From: Sphingomonas sp. PP-CE-1G-424
GTDB lineage: Bacteria > Pseudomonadota > Alphaproteobacteria > Sphingomonadales > Sphingomonadaceae
Assembly: GCF_004341085.1 (NCBI RefSeq)
Contig: NZ_SLXW01000003.1
Coordinates: 682,001 to 746,000, forward strand
Length of the DNA: 64,000 nucleotides
Direction of reading: 5' to 3'
Shown one piece after another: positions 36,028 to 44,775 of the stretch; positions within the stretch are counted from its first letter, which is position 1, and each line of letters opens with the position of its first letter. Both the position numbers and the translations under genes were made by a program. Under the pieces are notes generated by a model that did no database searches, was not told the origin of the DNA, and was given only the letters and a program-made list of their open reading frames with translations.

Positions 36028-38352
36028 TTACTTCACCGGCGCCGACGCTGGCGTGGCCTCGGGCACCGGCTTGTCCTTCACCGTCCGGTCGAGGAAGTTC
36101 AGGATCGTCCCCCAGACATGCTCGCTGATCCCCGGCCCCGCCACGCGGTGCGTGTAGCCGGGGTAGAACATCATCTCGAACGGCGTATCGGTCGCCTGCA
36201 TCCTCGCCGCGACCTTGGTCGAATTGTCGAGGAACACGTTGTCGTCCGCCATGCCGTGGATCAGCAGCAGCGGATCGACGATGCGGTTCGCCTCCTCGAC
36301 CGCCGCCGAGGTCGCATAGCTCGCCGGGTCGGTCGCCGGATCGCCGAGATACCGCTCGGTATAATGCGTGTCGTACAGCTGCCAGTCGGTGACCGGCGCG
36401 CCAGACACCGCAGCGGCATACACGCCCGGCGTCTTCTCCAGCATCTTCAGCGACATATAGCCGCCATACGACCAGCCATAGGTCGCGATCTTGCTCGGCT
36501 CGACGAACGGCAGCGACTTCAGATAGTTCGCGCCGGTCAGTTGATCCTCGACCTCGACCGTGCCCATCGCGTGATAGATCTGGTTCTCGAACGCGCGGCC
36601 GCGGTTGTACGAGCCGCGATTGTCGATCTTGAAATAGATATATCCGCGATCGACCAGATATTGCGGCAACGCGCCCTGCCAGCCGCGCGTGACGACCTGA
36701 CCGGTGCCGGGCCCGCCGTAATGCTCGAAGAACACCGGGTATTTCTTGCCGGGCTCGAGCGGCGGCGTGATCATCTCCCAATAGAGCGTCATGCCGTTCT
36801 TGGCCTTCAGCGTCCCGAACTTGGTCTCCTGATGGCTCGCCAGATACGGATAATAGGGATGCCCCTCGACCACAGCATTCTCGTTGATCCACGACAGCCG
36901 CTTGCCGGTCGCGTCGGCCAGATAGACCTGCGTCGGCTGCTTCGGGTTCGAGCGCGAGATGATCAGGCGGCTCGCGGCCGCATCCATCGTCGCGCTGTTC
37001 CACCAGCCCGCTTCGGTCAGCCGGGTGATCGCATTCGGCTTGGCGACGTCGACTGAATACAGCTGCTGCTCGAGCACGTCGTCCTTGTTGCCGAGGAAGA
37101 ACACGCGTCCCTTCCCCTCGTCGACGCCGACCAGGTCGGTGACGACCCAATCGCCCTTGGTCAGCTGCGTCCACTTGCCCGAGGCGAACCGGTACAGATG
37201 TCCGTAGCCACTCCGCTCCGAGCGCCAGATCAGGCTGCCGTCCTTCAGCACGCGGTACGCGTCGGACAGGTTGAGCCAGCTCTTCACCCCCGATTTCTCG
37301 GTGAACAGGATCGTCGACTTGCCCGTCGCCGGATCGACCCGCAGCATCTCCATCAGCTTCTGGTCGCGGCTCTGGCGCTGCACCAACAGCATCCGGCCAT
37401 CGGGCGTCCAGTCGACGCGCGCGAGATAGATGTCGCGGTTGGTACCGAGATCGACCTTCACCTGGCCCGAACCGTCGGGCTTCATGATGTAGAGGTCGAC
37501 CAGCACGTTGGGCGTGCCCGCTGCCGGATAGCGCTGTTCGTACACCTTGGTCCCGGTCGCGCCGATCGATGCGCGGGTCGCGACATGGACAGGTGCCTCG
37601 TCGAACCGCTCGACCGCGATATGCTGCTCGTCGGGCGACCACCAGTATCCGGTATCGCGGTGCATTTCCTCCTGCGCGACGAACTCCGCCTCGCCGAAAT
37701 GCACCGTACCACCGCCGCCGGTCATGACGGCGCGCGCGGCGCCACCACTCAGTGGTTGGACGACGACGTTCTGGTCGCGGACGAACGACACGAAGCCGCC
37801 CTTGGGGCTGACCACCGGGTTCAGTTCGCCACCGGGCGTGTCGGTAAGCCGCGTGACCTTGCCGTCGAGCCCGGCGAGATACAGGTCGCCGTCGAGCGGC
37901 ACGAGGATCGACTTGCCGTCGGGCGCCCAGTCATACGCGACGATACCCTTCTGGCCGCCGATCCGCGCGCGCTCGCGCTGCATCTTCTCGGCTTCGGTCA
38001 GCTCGGCGCCGCTGCCGACCTTCTTCGAATCGACCAGCATCCGCGCCGCCCCGGTCGCGGTATCGACCGCCCAGAGATCGAAGCGCTCCTTCTCGTCGTC
38101 GCGGTTGCGCAAGCTCGTCAGCAGCGTGCCGTCGGGCGACAGTCGGACCGCTTTCGGCTGCGATCCCGACAGGTCCGGATTACCGAACACGCGCGCCATC
38201 GTCAGGTCGCCGGGCTTGGCGGCTTCGACCGGCCGTGCCGGTGCCGGCGCAGGCGCTGGTGCAGCGGGCGCGGCCGGGGGCGTGACCTGATCAGCGGCCA
38301 TCGCGGCGGTTCCGACCGAAGCAAGTGCAAGCCCGAGCAACCATGTGCGCAT
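36028..38352 (-). CDS. S9 family prolyl oligopeptidase (dipeptidyl-peptidase IV type)
   Basis: 774 residues with a signal peptide (ALASVGTAAMAADQ), so probably periplasmic. An N-terminal beta-propeller (DPP IV N domain) is followed by the alpha/beta hydrolase domain. The nucleophile Ser is in GWSYGGYMS (about residue 630), with acid and His in the GMADDNVF and YTHRVAG regions. The DPP IV-type Glu pair region (EEMHRDTGYWWSPDE) is present. Cleaves dipeptides after Pro or Ala in the family. Confidence 0.93.
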   Translation of the reverse strand: MRTWLLGLALASVGTAAMAADQVTPPAAPAAPAPAPAPARPVEAAKPGDLTMARVFGNPDLSGSQPKAVRLSPDGTLLTSLRNRDDEKERFDLWAVDTATGAARMLVDSKKVGSGAELTEAEKMQRERARIGGQKGIVAYDWAPDGKSILVPLDGDLYLAGLDGKVTRLTDTPGGELNPVVSPKGGFVSFVRDQNVVVQPLSGGAARAVMTGGGGTVHFGEAEFVAQEEMHRDTGYWWSPDEQHIAVERFDEAPVHVATRASIGATGTKVYEQRYPAAGTPNVLVDLYIMKPDGSGQVKVDLGTNRDIYLARVDWTPDGRMLLVQRQSRDQKLMEMLRVDPATGKSTILFTEKSGVKSWLNLSDAYRVLKDGSLIWRSERSGYGHLYRFASGKWTQLTKGDWVVTDLVGVDEGKGRVFFLGNKDDVLEQQLYSVDVAKPNAITRLTEAGWWNSATMDAAASRLIISRSNPKQPTQVYLADATGKRLSWINENAVVEGHPYYPYLASHQETKFGTLKAKNGMTLYWEMITPPLEPGKKYPVFFEHYGGPGTGQVVTRGWQGALPQYLVDRGYIYFKIDNRGSYNRGRAFENQIYHAMGTVEVEDQLTGANYLKSLPFVEPSKIATYGWSYGGYMSLKMLEKTPGVYAAAVSGAPVTDWQLYDTHYTERYLGDPATDPASYATSAAVEEANRIVDPLLLIHGMADDNVFLDNSTKVAARMQATDTPFEMMFYPGYTHRVAGPGISEHVWGTILNFLDRTVKDKPVPEATPASAPVK

Positions 38353-38612
38353 CCTGTAGACTCCGTGGGATCAGGTCGCCGATCCTACCCCGGCGCCGGG
38401 CGCGTTATCGCGACGGCGCGTCACGGCGTAAAGACCGGATCGCATACCGCGGGTGATTGTCCGAAAAACGCGGGATTTGCGACCGTCCTCGTGGCCAAGA
38501 TGCTATAATTAATTTCACGTACACCATGTTCCTACGCGCTTCGTACAGGCGATGCAGCGCATGGCAACGGCGTGACGCATACGCAGCGCACGACTTGTTC
38601 GACCGGAGCACG

Positions 38613-39278
38613 ATGGTTTCCCACGCGGCACTACAGATCGGGACGTCGAGTGCGTGGGACGCGCTCGTCCGCCTGGGCGAGGCCGACGGCAGCGCCGCGC
38701 ACCCGCATATGCGCCGCCTCGTGCTCGGGACGCCGGTGCAGCGCACGCTCTCCGACGCGATCCACGCATTGTGCGCGATCCACGGCGACCATCCGGGCAT
38801 GATCGCCGATGTCCTGACTCAGGCAGCGCAGCCGCCGGCGACCGAATGGCTCGCCGCCGCCGCGGTCGGGTTTGCCGAGGAACGCGCCTATCTCGCGCAA
38901 CTCACCGCGGCGGTCGGGCCGTTGCCGTCGACGCCGGGCCAGGCCCTGACCGAAACCGCGCTCGTCAACGAACGGCACGCGCTCGAAATGCTGGCCCGGT
39001 CCGAACGCCGCGGCTGTGCCACCGGCGCCGCCGCCGCGCTGGTTTACGACTGGACCGCGATCCGCCGTGTCCTCGATGCTGCGGCGGAACGGTTCTCGGT
39101 CGCCGTGCCCGCGACCGGCTTCCCCGCCGAGTCCGTCACGGCTGCGACGATCGCCGAACTCGGTGCAGCCCCCGGTTGCGATCGCGCGATCCTGTTCGGC
39201 GCGCAGCAATTGTTCGCGCAGCACCGCGGCCTGTGGTCGCTGCTCGAGGCCCGCGCGAGTGCCCGCGGCGATCTGTAA
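38613..39278 (+). CDS. DUF6975-like protein
   Basis: 221 residues, alanine-rich and helical, without signal peptide. Features include MRRLVLGTPVQRTLSDAIHALC, GFAEERAYLAQLTAAVGPLP and ALVNERHALEMLARSERRGC, which I match to DUF6975 of sphingomonads. The ATG at 38613 has GGAG 5 nt upstream, and the open frame before it lies over non-coding DNA. It sits 67 nt before the MoxR ATPase. Function unknown. Confidence 0.7.
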   Translation: MVSHAALQIGTSSAWDALVRLGEADGSAAHPHMRRLVLGTPVQRTLSDAIHALCAIHGDHPGMIADVLTQAAQPPATEWLAAAAVGFAEERAYLAQLTAAVGPLPSTPGQALTETALVNERHALEMLARSERRGCATGAAAALVYDWTAIRRVLDAAAERFSVAVPATGFPAESVTAATIAELGAAPGCDRAILFGAQQLFAQHRGLWSLLEARASARGDL

Positions 39279-39345
39279 CGCGCTTGCGCCGAAGACCGCT
39301 TCCCCTCTATCCATACCGGGTATTCAGAACCGGACGGGACATCGC

Positions 39346-40200
39346 ATGAAGCGCTTCGAGGGCACCCAGAGCTACGTCGCGACCGACGATCTGAAAGTCG
39401 CGGTCAACGCCGCCGTGACGCTGCGCCGCCCGCTGCTGATTAAGGGCGAACCCGGCACCGGCAAGACCGTGCTCGCCTACGAGATCGCCAAGGCTTTGGG
39501 CGCGCCGCTGATCGAGTGGAACATCAAGTCGACCACCAAGGCGCAGCAGGGCCTGTACGAATATGACGCGGTCGCCCGCCTGCGTGACGGGCAACTCGGC
39601 GATGCACGCGTCCACGACATCGGCAACTATATCCGCAAGGGCAAATTGTGGGAGGCGTTTACCCAGCCCGCGCCGCCCGTCCTGCTGATCGACGAGATCG
39701 ACAAGGCTGATATCGAGTTCCCGAACGACCTGTTGCAGGAACTCGATCGGATGGAATTCCACGTCTACGAGACCAAAGAGACGGTGCGCGCGGTCGAGCG
39801 CCCGATCGTCATCATCACCAGCAACAACGAGAAGGAACTGCCCGACGCGTTCCTCCGCCGGTGTTTTTTCCACTACATCAAGTTCCCCGACCGGGCGACG
39901 ATGCAGGCGATCGTCGACGTGCACTTTCCCGGTATCCAGAAGATCCTCGTCAGCAAGGCGATGGACCTGTTCTACGACGTCCGCGACGTGCCGGGGCTGA
40001 AGAAGAAGCCCTCGACCAGCGAGCTGCTCGACTGGCTGAAGCTGCTGCTCCACGAGGACATGCCGCTCGACATCCTCCAGAACCGCGACCCGACCAAGGC
40101 GATCCCGCCGCTTCACGGTGCGCTGCTGAAGAACGAACAGGACGTCATGCTGTTCGAACGCCTCGCGTTCATGGCGAAGCGGCAGAAGAACCAGGGGTGA
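39346..40200 (+). CDS. MoxR-type AAA+ ATPase
   Basis: 284 residues. Walker A GEPGTGKT (about residue 38), Walker B LLIDEIDKAD, sensor IITSNNEKELPDAFLRRCFF and a C-terminal lid domain. MoxR ATPases act as chaperones together with VWA-domain proteins for metal or cofactor insertion. A CoxE-like VWA gene lies downstream at 42925, separated by a CHAP gene and a peptidase gene. Confidence 0.92.
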   Translation: MKRFEGTQSYVATDDLKVAVNAAVTLRRPLLIKGEPGTGKTVLAYEIAKALGAPLIEWNIKSTTKAQQGLYEYDAVARLRDGQLGDARVHDIGNYIRKGKLWEAFTQPAPPVLLIDEIDKADIEFPNDLLQELDRMEFHVYETKETVRAVERPIVIITSNNEKELPDAFLRRCFFHYIKFPDRATMQAIVDVHFPGIQKILVSKAMDLFYDVRDVPGLKKKPSTSELLDWLKLLLHEDMPLDILQNRDPTKAIPPLHGALLKNEQDVMLFERLAFMAKRQKNQG

Positions 40201-40307
40201 GCGTTTCGAGACGGCCGCACGCCGACCCGACCGAAAAGCGCGGCAGGACCATGCGTTAACCAAAGCCGGCAACCGACCAGTCACTCGGTGCTTTGTAGAC
40301 CAGCGGC

Positions 40308-40874
40308 ATGAAGCGACTCCCCCGAACGCTCCTCAGCCTTGTCATCGCCGCCGCATCGGCGACCGGCGGCCATGCCACGTCGTTGCTGAATTATGTCGGC
40401 GAGTGTGTGCCTTTCGCGCGCGCTGCGTCGGGGATCCAGATCTACGGCAACGCCTGGACCTGGTGGGAGCAGGCGGACGGCAAATACGAACGCACGCACA
40501 AGCCCAAGGAAGGCGCGGTGATCGTCTTCGCCAAGACCGCGCGCCTGCCGATGGGCCATGTCGCGGTCGTCAGCCGGGTCGTCGAGAAGCGCGTCGTCAT
40601 GCTCACCCACGCCAACTGGTCGCGCCAGAACGGCGAACGCGGGCATGCCGAACAGGATGTTACGCTGTTCGACGTTTCGCCGCGCAACGACTGGAGCGAC
40701 GTGAAGGTGTGGTACAAGGACGTCGACGGCCTCGGCGGCGGGGTCTACCCGGTCTATGGCTTCATCTACGGCCACACGCACGCCGCGCCCGAACTTACCA
40801 GCCGCAACCCCGACTATGTCGGTGCGCTGATCGACGCCTACGTGCCCGTCAGCGGCAAGCCGATCGCGCGGTAA
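40308..40874 (+). CDS. CHAP-domain cell-wall amidase/endopeptidase
   Basis: 188 residues. Signal peptide ends near GGHA. The CHAP domain has catalytic Cys33 in GECVPFAR, His84 in MGHVAVVS and His-Asn in HANW at about 101-103. Such secreted enzymes cleave peptidoglycan peptide bonds during growth or division. The gene stands alone between the MoxR and CocE genes and is followed by a hairpin. No partner or signal-recognition domain is present. Confidence 0.86.
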   Translation: MKRLPRTLLSLVIAAASATGGHATSLLNYVGECVPFARAASGIQIYGNAWTWWEQADGKYERTHKPKEGAVIVFAKTARLPMGHVAVVSRVVEKRVVMLTHANWSRQNGERGHAEQDVTLFDVSPRNDWSDVKVWYKDVDGLGGGVYPVYGFIYGHTHAAPELTSRNPDYVGALIDAYVPVSGKPIAR

Positions 40875-40900
40875 GCTCGGCCCGTCATCCTGACCACCAC

Positions 40901-40928
40901 TGTCATCCTGACGAAAGTCAGGATGACA
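40901..40928. terminator. Perfect hairpin after the CHAP gene
   Basis: TGTCATCCTGAC and GTCAGGATGACA form a perfect 12-bp stem with a GAAA tetraloop at 40913-40916. A single GTCATCCTGAC half-copy lies just upstream at 40883. There is no T-run, so it may be a REP-type element acting as an end structure. Confidence 0.7.
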
Positions 40929-40998
40929 GCGCGAGTGGAGTTGCCGTTACCCCAAGAACCGTGCCACCTGCGTCTTCGACAAGACGGTGAGGATAACG

Positions 40999-42912
40999 AT
41001 GCGGTTCAAGGCTCTAACGACGATCACGCTGGCCCTGCTCGCCACGTCGGCGCCGTCCGCGATATCCGCACAAAAGGAAAAGGCGCCGCAGCCCGGTGGC
41101 GACATCCCGACCAAGTTCGTCCCTGCCAATGCGAGCTTCGACTTCGACCGCCGTGAAGTCGACATAAAGATGCGCGATGGCGTCACGCTCCACGCGGTCA
41201 TCCTCCAGCGCAAGGGCCTCACCGACGCCCCCATTCTTCTCCAGCGCACGCCCTACAACGCCGAAAGCGCCGCTAGCCGGTCGTCGAGTTCCAGCGGCGC
41301 GATGAACCTGCGCGCGTCCGACGCGATGTTCTTCGACGCCGGGTACATCCGCGTGTTCGAGGACGTTCGCGGCAAGAACGGCTCGAACGGCGCGTACATC
41401 AACGAACGCCCGCTGATCGGCCCGCTCAACAAGACGAAAGTCGATCACTCCACCGACGCCTACGACACGATCGACTGGCTGGTGAAGAACCTCAAGAACT
41501 CGAACGGCCGCGTCGGCATCATCGGTACCAGCTACGACGGCATGATGGCCGCGATGGCGCTGGTAAACCCGCATCCCGCGCTGAAGGCCGCGGTGCCGAT
41601 GAACCCGGTCATCAACACCTGGAAGGGCGACGACGACTTCCACGGCGGCGCCTTCCGCCAAGTCGGCTACGATTATTACTACAGCCAGGACGCCGCCAAG
41701 GGCGAAGCCGGCGACCTGTGGCGCGACGCCTACGACGATTACGACACGTTCCTGCGCGCCGGGTCGGCCAGCGACTTTGTGAAGAGCCGCGGCCTCGCGC
41801 AGCTCCCGTTCGTCCAGCGCATGCACGATCACCCGGCGTACGACGCGTTCTGGCAGGGCCAGGCGCTCGAGACGATCCTGCCGAAGCAACCGCAGACCGT
41901 GCAGACGCTCTGGGTCGCCAGCCAATGGGACCAGGAGGACATCTATGGCGCCGTCGCGGCCTACGAAGCCGTGTCGAAAGTCGATCCGAACCACGTCAAC
42001 CACCTCGCGCTCGGCCCTTGGGCGCATGGCGGCGCGAATGGCGACGGCTCGACTCTCGGCGCAATCCGCTTCGATGCCGACACCGCGCTCTGGTTCCGCA
42101 AGAACGTCCTGCTCCCGTTCCTCAACGGCGCGCTGAAGACCGGCGCGACGCCGCCCACGCTCGCCCCCGTCACCGCATTCCAGACCGGCACCAACCAGTG
42201 GCAGACACTCGCCGGCTGGCCGAACTCGACCGCCACGCAGAAACTCTACTTCCAGCCCGCCAGCGGCCTCGGCGCCACCGCCCCCGCGCAGGACGGCCAC
42301 GACGACTATATCTCCGATCCCGCCAAGCCGATCCCCTACCGCCTCCGCCCGATCCGCCCGACCTACGCGACCGGCTCGACCTGGCGGCAATGGCTCGTCG
42401 ACGACCAGCGCCCGTTCTCCGACCGCACCGACGTCCTGACCTACCAGACACCGCCGCTGACCAGCCCGGTCGCGATCGCCGGCGCACCCGTCGCGGACCT
42501 GATCGCCAGCACCACCGGCACCGACGGCGATTTCGTCGTGAAGCTGATCGACGTCTACCCCGCCGAATATTCCGACAAGCCCGAGATGGGCGGCTATCAG
42601 CTCGCCGTCTCGATGGACATTCTGCGCGGCCGCTACCGCGACGGCTTCGACAAACCGACCCCGATCATTGCCGGTCAGCCCACGCGATTCCGCGTCGTGC
42701 TACCCAACGCCAGCCACGTCTTCCTCCCCGGCCACCGCATCATGGTCCAGGTCCAGTCGAGCTGGTTCCCGCTTTACGACCGGAACCCGCAGACCTACGT
42801 CCCCAACATCTTCGACGCGAAGCCCGACGACTACCGCAAGGCCACGATCAGCGTCTTCCACTCCGCCGCGCAGCCCAGCGCCATCGAACTGCCGATCGCG
42901 GCTACCAAGTGA
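40999..42912 (+). CDS. CocE/NonD-family X-Pro dipeptidyl-peptidase-like hydrolase
   Basis: 637 residues with a signal peptide (ALLATSAPSAISAQ). The N-terminal alpha/beta hydrolase domain has the nucleophile in GTSYDGMMAA and a later GPWAHGG that can carry the catalytic His. The C-terminal jelly-roll domain (PENPEPP-like) follows from about residue 400 and includes GHRIMVQVQSSWFPLYDRNP. The ATG at 40999 has GAGG upstream; the GTG at 40987 is less likely. The substrate could be a peptide or an ester; sequence alone does not decide. Confidence 0.9.
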   Translation: MRFKALTTITLALLATSAPSAISAQKEKAPQPGGDIPTKFVPANASFDFDRREVDIKMRDGVTLHAVILQRKGLTDAPILLQRTPYNAESAASRSSSSSGAMNLRASDAMFFDAGYIRVFEDVRGKNGSNGAYINERPLIGPLNKTKVDHSTDAYDTIDWLVKNLKNSNGRVGIIGTSYDGMMAAMALVNPHPALKAAVPMNPVINTWKGDDDFHGGAFRQVGYDYYYSQDAAKGEAGDLWRDAYDDYDTFLRAGSASDFVKSRGLAQLPFVQRMHDHPAYDAFWQGQALETILPKQPQTVQTLWVASQWDQEDIYGAVAAYEAVSKVDPNHVNHLALGPWAHGGANGDGSTLGAIRFDADTALWFRKNVLLPFLNGALKTGATPPTLAPVTAFQTGTNQWQTLAGWPNSTATQKLYFQPASGLGATAPAQDGHDDYISDPAKPIPYRLRPIRPTYATGSTWRQWLVDDQRPFSDRTDVLTYQTPPLTSPVAIAGAPVADLIASTTGTDGDFVVKLIDVYPAEYSDKPEMGGYQLAVSMDILRGRYRDGFDKPTPIIAGQPTRFRVVLPNASHVFLPGHRIMVQVQSSWFPLYDRNPQTYVPNIFDAKPDDYRKATISVFHSAAQPSAIELPIAATK

Positions 42913-42924
42913 GGACGTGACCCC

Positions 42925-44103
42925 ATGTTCCTGAACTTCCTCGACGAACTCCGCAGCGCCGGCATCCCCGCCAGCCTGAAAGAGCACCTCATCCTGCTGG
43001 AGGCGCTCGACGCCGAGGTGATCGAGCGGACGCCGGAGGATTTCTACTACCTCTCCCGCGCGGTGTACGTGAAGGACGAGGGGCTACTCGACAAGTTCGA
43101 CCAGGTCTTCGCCAAGGTCTTCCGCGGCCTCGCCACCAGCTACGGCACGCCCGCCGGCGAAGTGCCCGAGGACTGGCTGAAGGCGGTCGCCGAAAAATTC
43201 CTTACCCCCGAGGAAATGGCCGCGATCAAGTCGCTCGGCTCGTGGGACGAGATCATGGAGACGCTCAAGAAACGACTCGAAGAGCAGAAGGAACGCCATC
43301 AGGGCGGCAACAAATGGGTCGGCACCGGCGGCACGAGCCCGTACGGCAACGGCGGCTACAATCCCGAAGGCGTCCGCATCGGCGGCGAAAGCACGCACAA
43401 GCGCGCGCTGAAAGTCTGGGACCAGCGCGAGTTCCGCAACCTCGACAACACCAAGGAACTCGGCACCCGCAACATCAAGGTGGCGCTCCGCCGCCTCCGC
43501 CGCTTCGCCCGCGACGGCGCCGCCGACGAACTCGACATCGACGGCACGATCGCCGGCACCGCGCGGCAGGGCTATCTCGACATCGTCATGCGCGCCGAGC
43601 GCCGCAATGCGGTGAAACTGCTGCTGTTCCTCGACGTCGGCGGCTCGATGGACCCGTTCGTCAAACTCTGCGAGGAACTGTTCTCAGCCGCGACCACCGA
43701 GTTCAAGAACCTCGAATTCTTCTACTTTCACAATTGCCCGTACGAAGGCGTGTGGAAGGACAACACGCGCCGCTTCGCCGAGCGCACGCCGATGTGGGAC
43801 CTGCTCCACAAATACGGCCATGACTACAAGCTGATCTTCGTCGGCGACGCGTCGATGAGCCCGTACGAAATCACCCACCCCGGCGGCTCGGTCGAGCATT
43901 TCAACGAGGAACCGGGCGCGGTGTGGATGCAGCGGCTGACCAACACCTATCCGGCGGCGGCGTGGCTCAACCCGGTACCCGAGGCGCAATGGGGCTATTC
44001 GCAGTCGGTCCGCATCATCCGCGAACTGATGACCGACCGCATGTACCCGCTGAGCCTCGCCGGGCTCGACGACGCAATGCGCGAGCTGACCCGTAAGCGG
44101 TGA
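42925..44103 (+). CDS. CoxE-like VWA-domain protein
   Basis: 392 residues. The N-terminal region with FLDELRSAGIPASLKEHLIL and the conserved RALKVWDQREFRNLDNTKEL is typical of CoxE-like proteins. The VWA-like domain holds a modified metal site: LFLDVGGSMDPFV rather than DxSxS. Such proteins pair with MoxR ATPases, and the MoxR gene here is 2.7 kb upstream. It starts 12 nt after the CocE-type hydrolase gene. Confidence 0.9.
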   Translation: MFLNFLDELRSAGIPASLKEHLILLEALDAEVIERTPEDFYYLSRAVYVKDEGLLDKFDQVFAKVFRGLATSYGTPAGEVPEDWLKAVAEKFLTPEEMAAIKSLGSWDEIMETLKKRLEEQKERHQGGNKWVGTGGTSPYGNGGYNPEGVRIGGESTHKRALKVWDQREFRNLDNTKELGTRNIKVALRRLRRFARDGAADELDIDGTIAGTARQGYLDIVMRAERRNAVKLLLFLDVGGSMDPFVKLCEELFSAATTEFKNLEFFYFHNCPYEGVWKDNTRRFAERTPMWDLLHKYGHDYKLIFVGDASMSPYEITHPGGSVEHFNEEPGAVWMQRLTNTYPAAAWLNPVPEAQWGYSQSVRIIRELMTDRMYPLSLAGLDDAMRELTRKR

Positions 44104-44192
44104 GCTTGGCGCGGTAAGCCGCGGACTGTAACGGAACCGTCACGGACGCGATCGGTTTATCGGGCATCATCCCTGACCGAAGGACAAGCTCT

Positions 44193-44519
44193 ATGTCGTC
44201 GATTCCGAACTCCGCCATGCCGCACGCCAAGGTCCATCACGACGACGACCACAAGCCGAAGCCCGACGCGAAGAAGACCGCAGCGACCAGCGACTGGGTC
44301 GAGGACGCTACCGATGCGGCGAAGGCTGGCCTCGCGACGGCAACGGATGCGGTGAAGTCGCACCCTAAAACCGCGATCGCGGTTGGTGCGACGGTAATCG
44401 CAGGGATCGCAGCGGCGATCGCGGCGCCTGCGTTGCGTGCGAAGGACGCGACGGAGAAGAAGGCCCCGCCAAAGAAGCCCGAGCCGAAGAAGCCGGCCAA
44501 GGCGAAGAAGCCGCACTGA
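44193..44519 (+). CDS. Small Lys/Ala-rich protein with one hydrophobic segment
   Basis: 108 residues. A His/Asp-rich N-terminus (VHHDDDHKPKPD) precedes an amphipathic DAAKAGLATATDAVKS. A hydrophobic TAIAVGATVIAGIAAAIAA and a Lys/Pro-rich tail (KKAPPKKPEPKK) follow. The layout recalls small membrane-associated stress proteins, but no family is assigned. AAGGA lies upstream of the ATG. Confidence 0.65.
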   Translation: MSSIPNSAMPHAKVHHDDDHKPKPDAKKTAATSDWVEDATDAAKAGLATATDAVKSHPKTAIAVGATVIAGIAAAIAAPALRAKDATEKKAPPKKPEPKKPAKAKKPH

Positions 44520-44551
44520 TACAAGCCCACCCGCTCACCCCACTGAGCACC

Positions 44552-44649
44552 ACCCCGGCGGAGGCGGGGCCCAGTTGGAAAGGTCGAGGTGGTGAAGCGC
44601 CCGCTTAGTTAGCAACGTCCCCCAACTGGGCCCCGGCCTCCGCCGGGGT
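44552..44649. repeat. REP-type inverted repeat pair
   Basis: ACCCCGGCGGAGGCGGGGCC at 44552 with its arm to 44578 pairs with a near-exact complement at 44622-44649, separated by 43 nt. Arms match except for one extra base. Located between the Lys/Ala-rich gene and anmK (convergent). Confidence 0.85.
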
Positions 44650-44679
44650 AGAGATCCAACACTGGACGGCTTGCACTTC

Positions 44680-44738
44680 CTTGTTCTCCCGCGAAGGCGG
44701 GAGCCCAGACTGGGCTCCCGCCTTCGCGGGAGAACAAG
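44680..44738. repeat. Perfect 59-bp REP-type palindrome
   Basis: Two 29-bp arms (44680-44708 and 44710-44738) are exact reverse complements around a single A at 44709. Each arm also contains its own small stem (CTCCCGC-GAAG-GCGGGAG), so a cruciform or double hairpin is possible. Related copies occur near 47370-47447 and 60382-60440. Confidence 0.92.
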
Positions 44739-44775
44739 CTTTAGGCCGGTTTTAGGTGGCGTTGGCCGCCCCCCC

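Noticed and set aside
35318..37642. 774-codon minus-strand open frame
   Set aside because: Out-of-frame shadow over the S9 peptidase and MgtC genes; Arg/Gly-rich with no motif.
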